DNA from: Eunapius fragilis
Lineage: Eukaryota > Porifera > Demospongiae > Spongillida > Spongillidae
Assembly (NCBI GenBank): GCA_963681505.1
Contig: OY811987.1
Span: 2,005,066-2,069,065, forward strand
Direction: 5' to 3'
DNA length: 64,000 bases
This document shows, in pieces, positions 63,366-64,000 of the stretch. The notes under the pieces were generated by a model, which worked only from the letters and a program-made list of their open reading frames with translations, was not told where the DNA came from and searched no databases. How positions within the stretch are numbered: the stretch's first letter is position 1; each line of letters opens with the position of its first letter. The translations under genes and the position numbers were made by a program.

Positions 63366-64000
63366 GATTCAGTCAATGTAGAACTGTTGTGATCCCAGAA
63401 ACAGCAGCTGTTAGGAATCTTGGTTGTATACTTGATTACATTCTTTCATCCTATATCAGAATCTATGAAAATTTATTTACATGTAAGTTGTAACCCAATA
63501 TCAGCTAATATAAACACTTGTGTCCCTTGGATGTTCATAATTAATATTGAAAACATACACCAATGGAGCATCTTTCATCATGATGTTCTGCTGTTAAATA
63601 CTGATGAATAGTTTTGAATGAGATTGACAGATGCTATGGAACCAGAACATTCTGGTGTGACAAATAGTAACGGCTGGATGATGGCAATATAATCATGCTG
63701 CTGCAAACCAACATCCTGGGATGTTTTCAGCGATCGAATTATTTGCCTGAAGACTAACAAGGAACATGCTATTCTAATATTAGATGCATATGTATAACTC
63801 TACAGGCTCTGCTGACTGATCATTTTGGGGGCACAATAGAATTTCTATAAACATCCGCTGGATCACTCCATGGCCGTACATAAAATGCCCTTCTGATTCC
63901 ACCACCATGGAGGTCAATGTATTCTGGTATCACGTACCATGCTTATAACATGGATGATATATATCATGCAGAATATTTGAACCAATTATTGAGATGCACA
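63366..64000. other. 3' flank of BPNT1, nothing recognised
   Basis: AT-rich sequence with only short frames. No domain, repeat or splice pattern that I can support. Confidence 0.6.

Overview
This is eukaryotic nuclear DNA from an animal. It holds recognisable pieces of protein kinase D, CEBPZ (the Noc1 family) and BPNT1. These genes have many short exons and often very short introns (about 46 to 65 bp), the intergenic DNA is AT-rich, and there are several families of DNA transposons plus long (CA)n and poly-G/C tracts. This resembles an early-branching invertebrate with compact genes, such as a demosponge. That assignment is an inference from style, not proof.

Layout. 1-2.5 kb: the 3' end of a protein kinase D gene. 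2.5-6.2 kb: intergenic DNA with an intron-containing integrase relic and nested palindromic repeats. 6.2-12.6 kb: a nearly full-length gene (copy A) and a truncated sister (copy B) of an unusual family that joins a long armadillo/HEAT-like helical region to an arginyl-tRNA-protein transferase (ATE1). 12.6-25 kb: transposon-rich DNA with a Tnp2-like relic, two degenerate hAT elements, a coiled-coil hypothetical gene and an LTR-retroelement 3' end. 27.6-31.6 kb: an intact copy (C) of the ARM-ATE1 gene, predicted at 1289 aa in three exons. 31.6-38 kb: intergenic DNA with MITEs and relics of THAP, SWIM and other mobile-element ORFs. 38-52 kb: a segmental duplication in which each half carries a multi-pass membrane gene followed, on the opposite strand, by the 3' part of CEBPZ. 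The second membrane gene is split in a coding exon by an intact hAT element; the first CEBPZ copy is only a truncated 3' fragment. A TTAA-flanked element lies between the halves. 50-61 kb: the complete CEBPZ gene on the minus strand in about 25 exons, with a piggyBac-like element in one intron. 61-63.2 kb: BPNT1, head-to-head with CEBPZ across about 87 bp that contain a perfect 12-bp palindromic E-box.

The most interesting system is the ARM-ATE1 family. ATE1 adds arginine to proteins in the Arg/N-degron pathway, and here its complete two-domain body sits behind about 800 residues of alpha-solenoid that could act as a substrate-recognition or scaffold module. I know of no described enzyme with this architecture. 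Copies A and C also differ in the cysteines expected to hold the ATE1 metal cluster, and copy A carries a single in-frame TAG between the solenoid and the enzyme.

A second theme is a hAT family with 5-bp target duplications. Two full-length elements and one MITE show perfect 5-bp duplications. For the third full-length element, the undisrupted paralogous exon at 39.1 kb gives the empty site.
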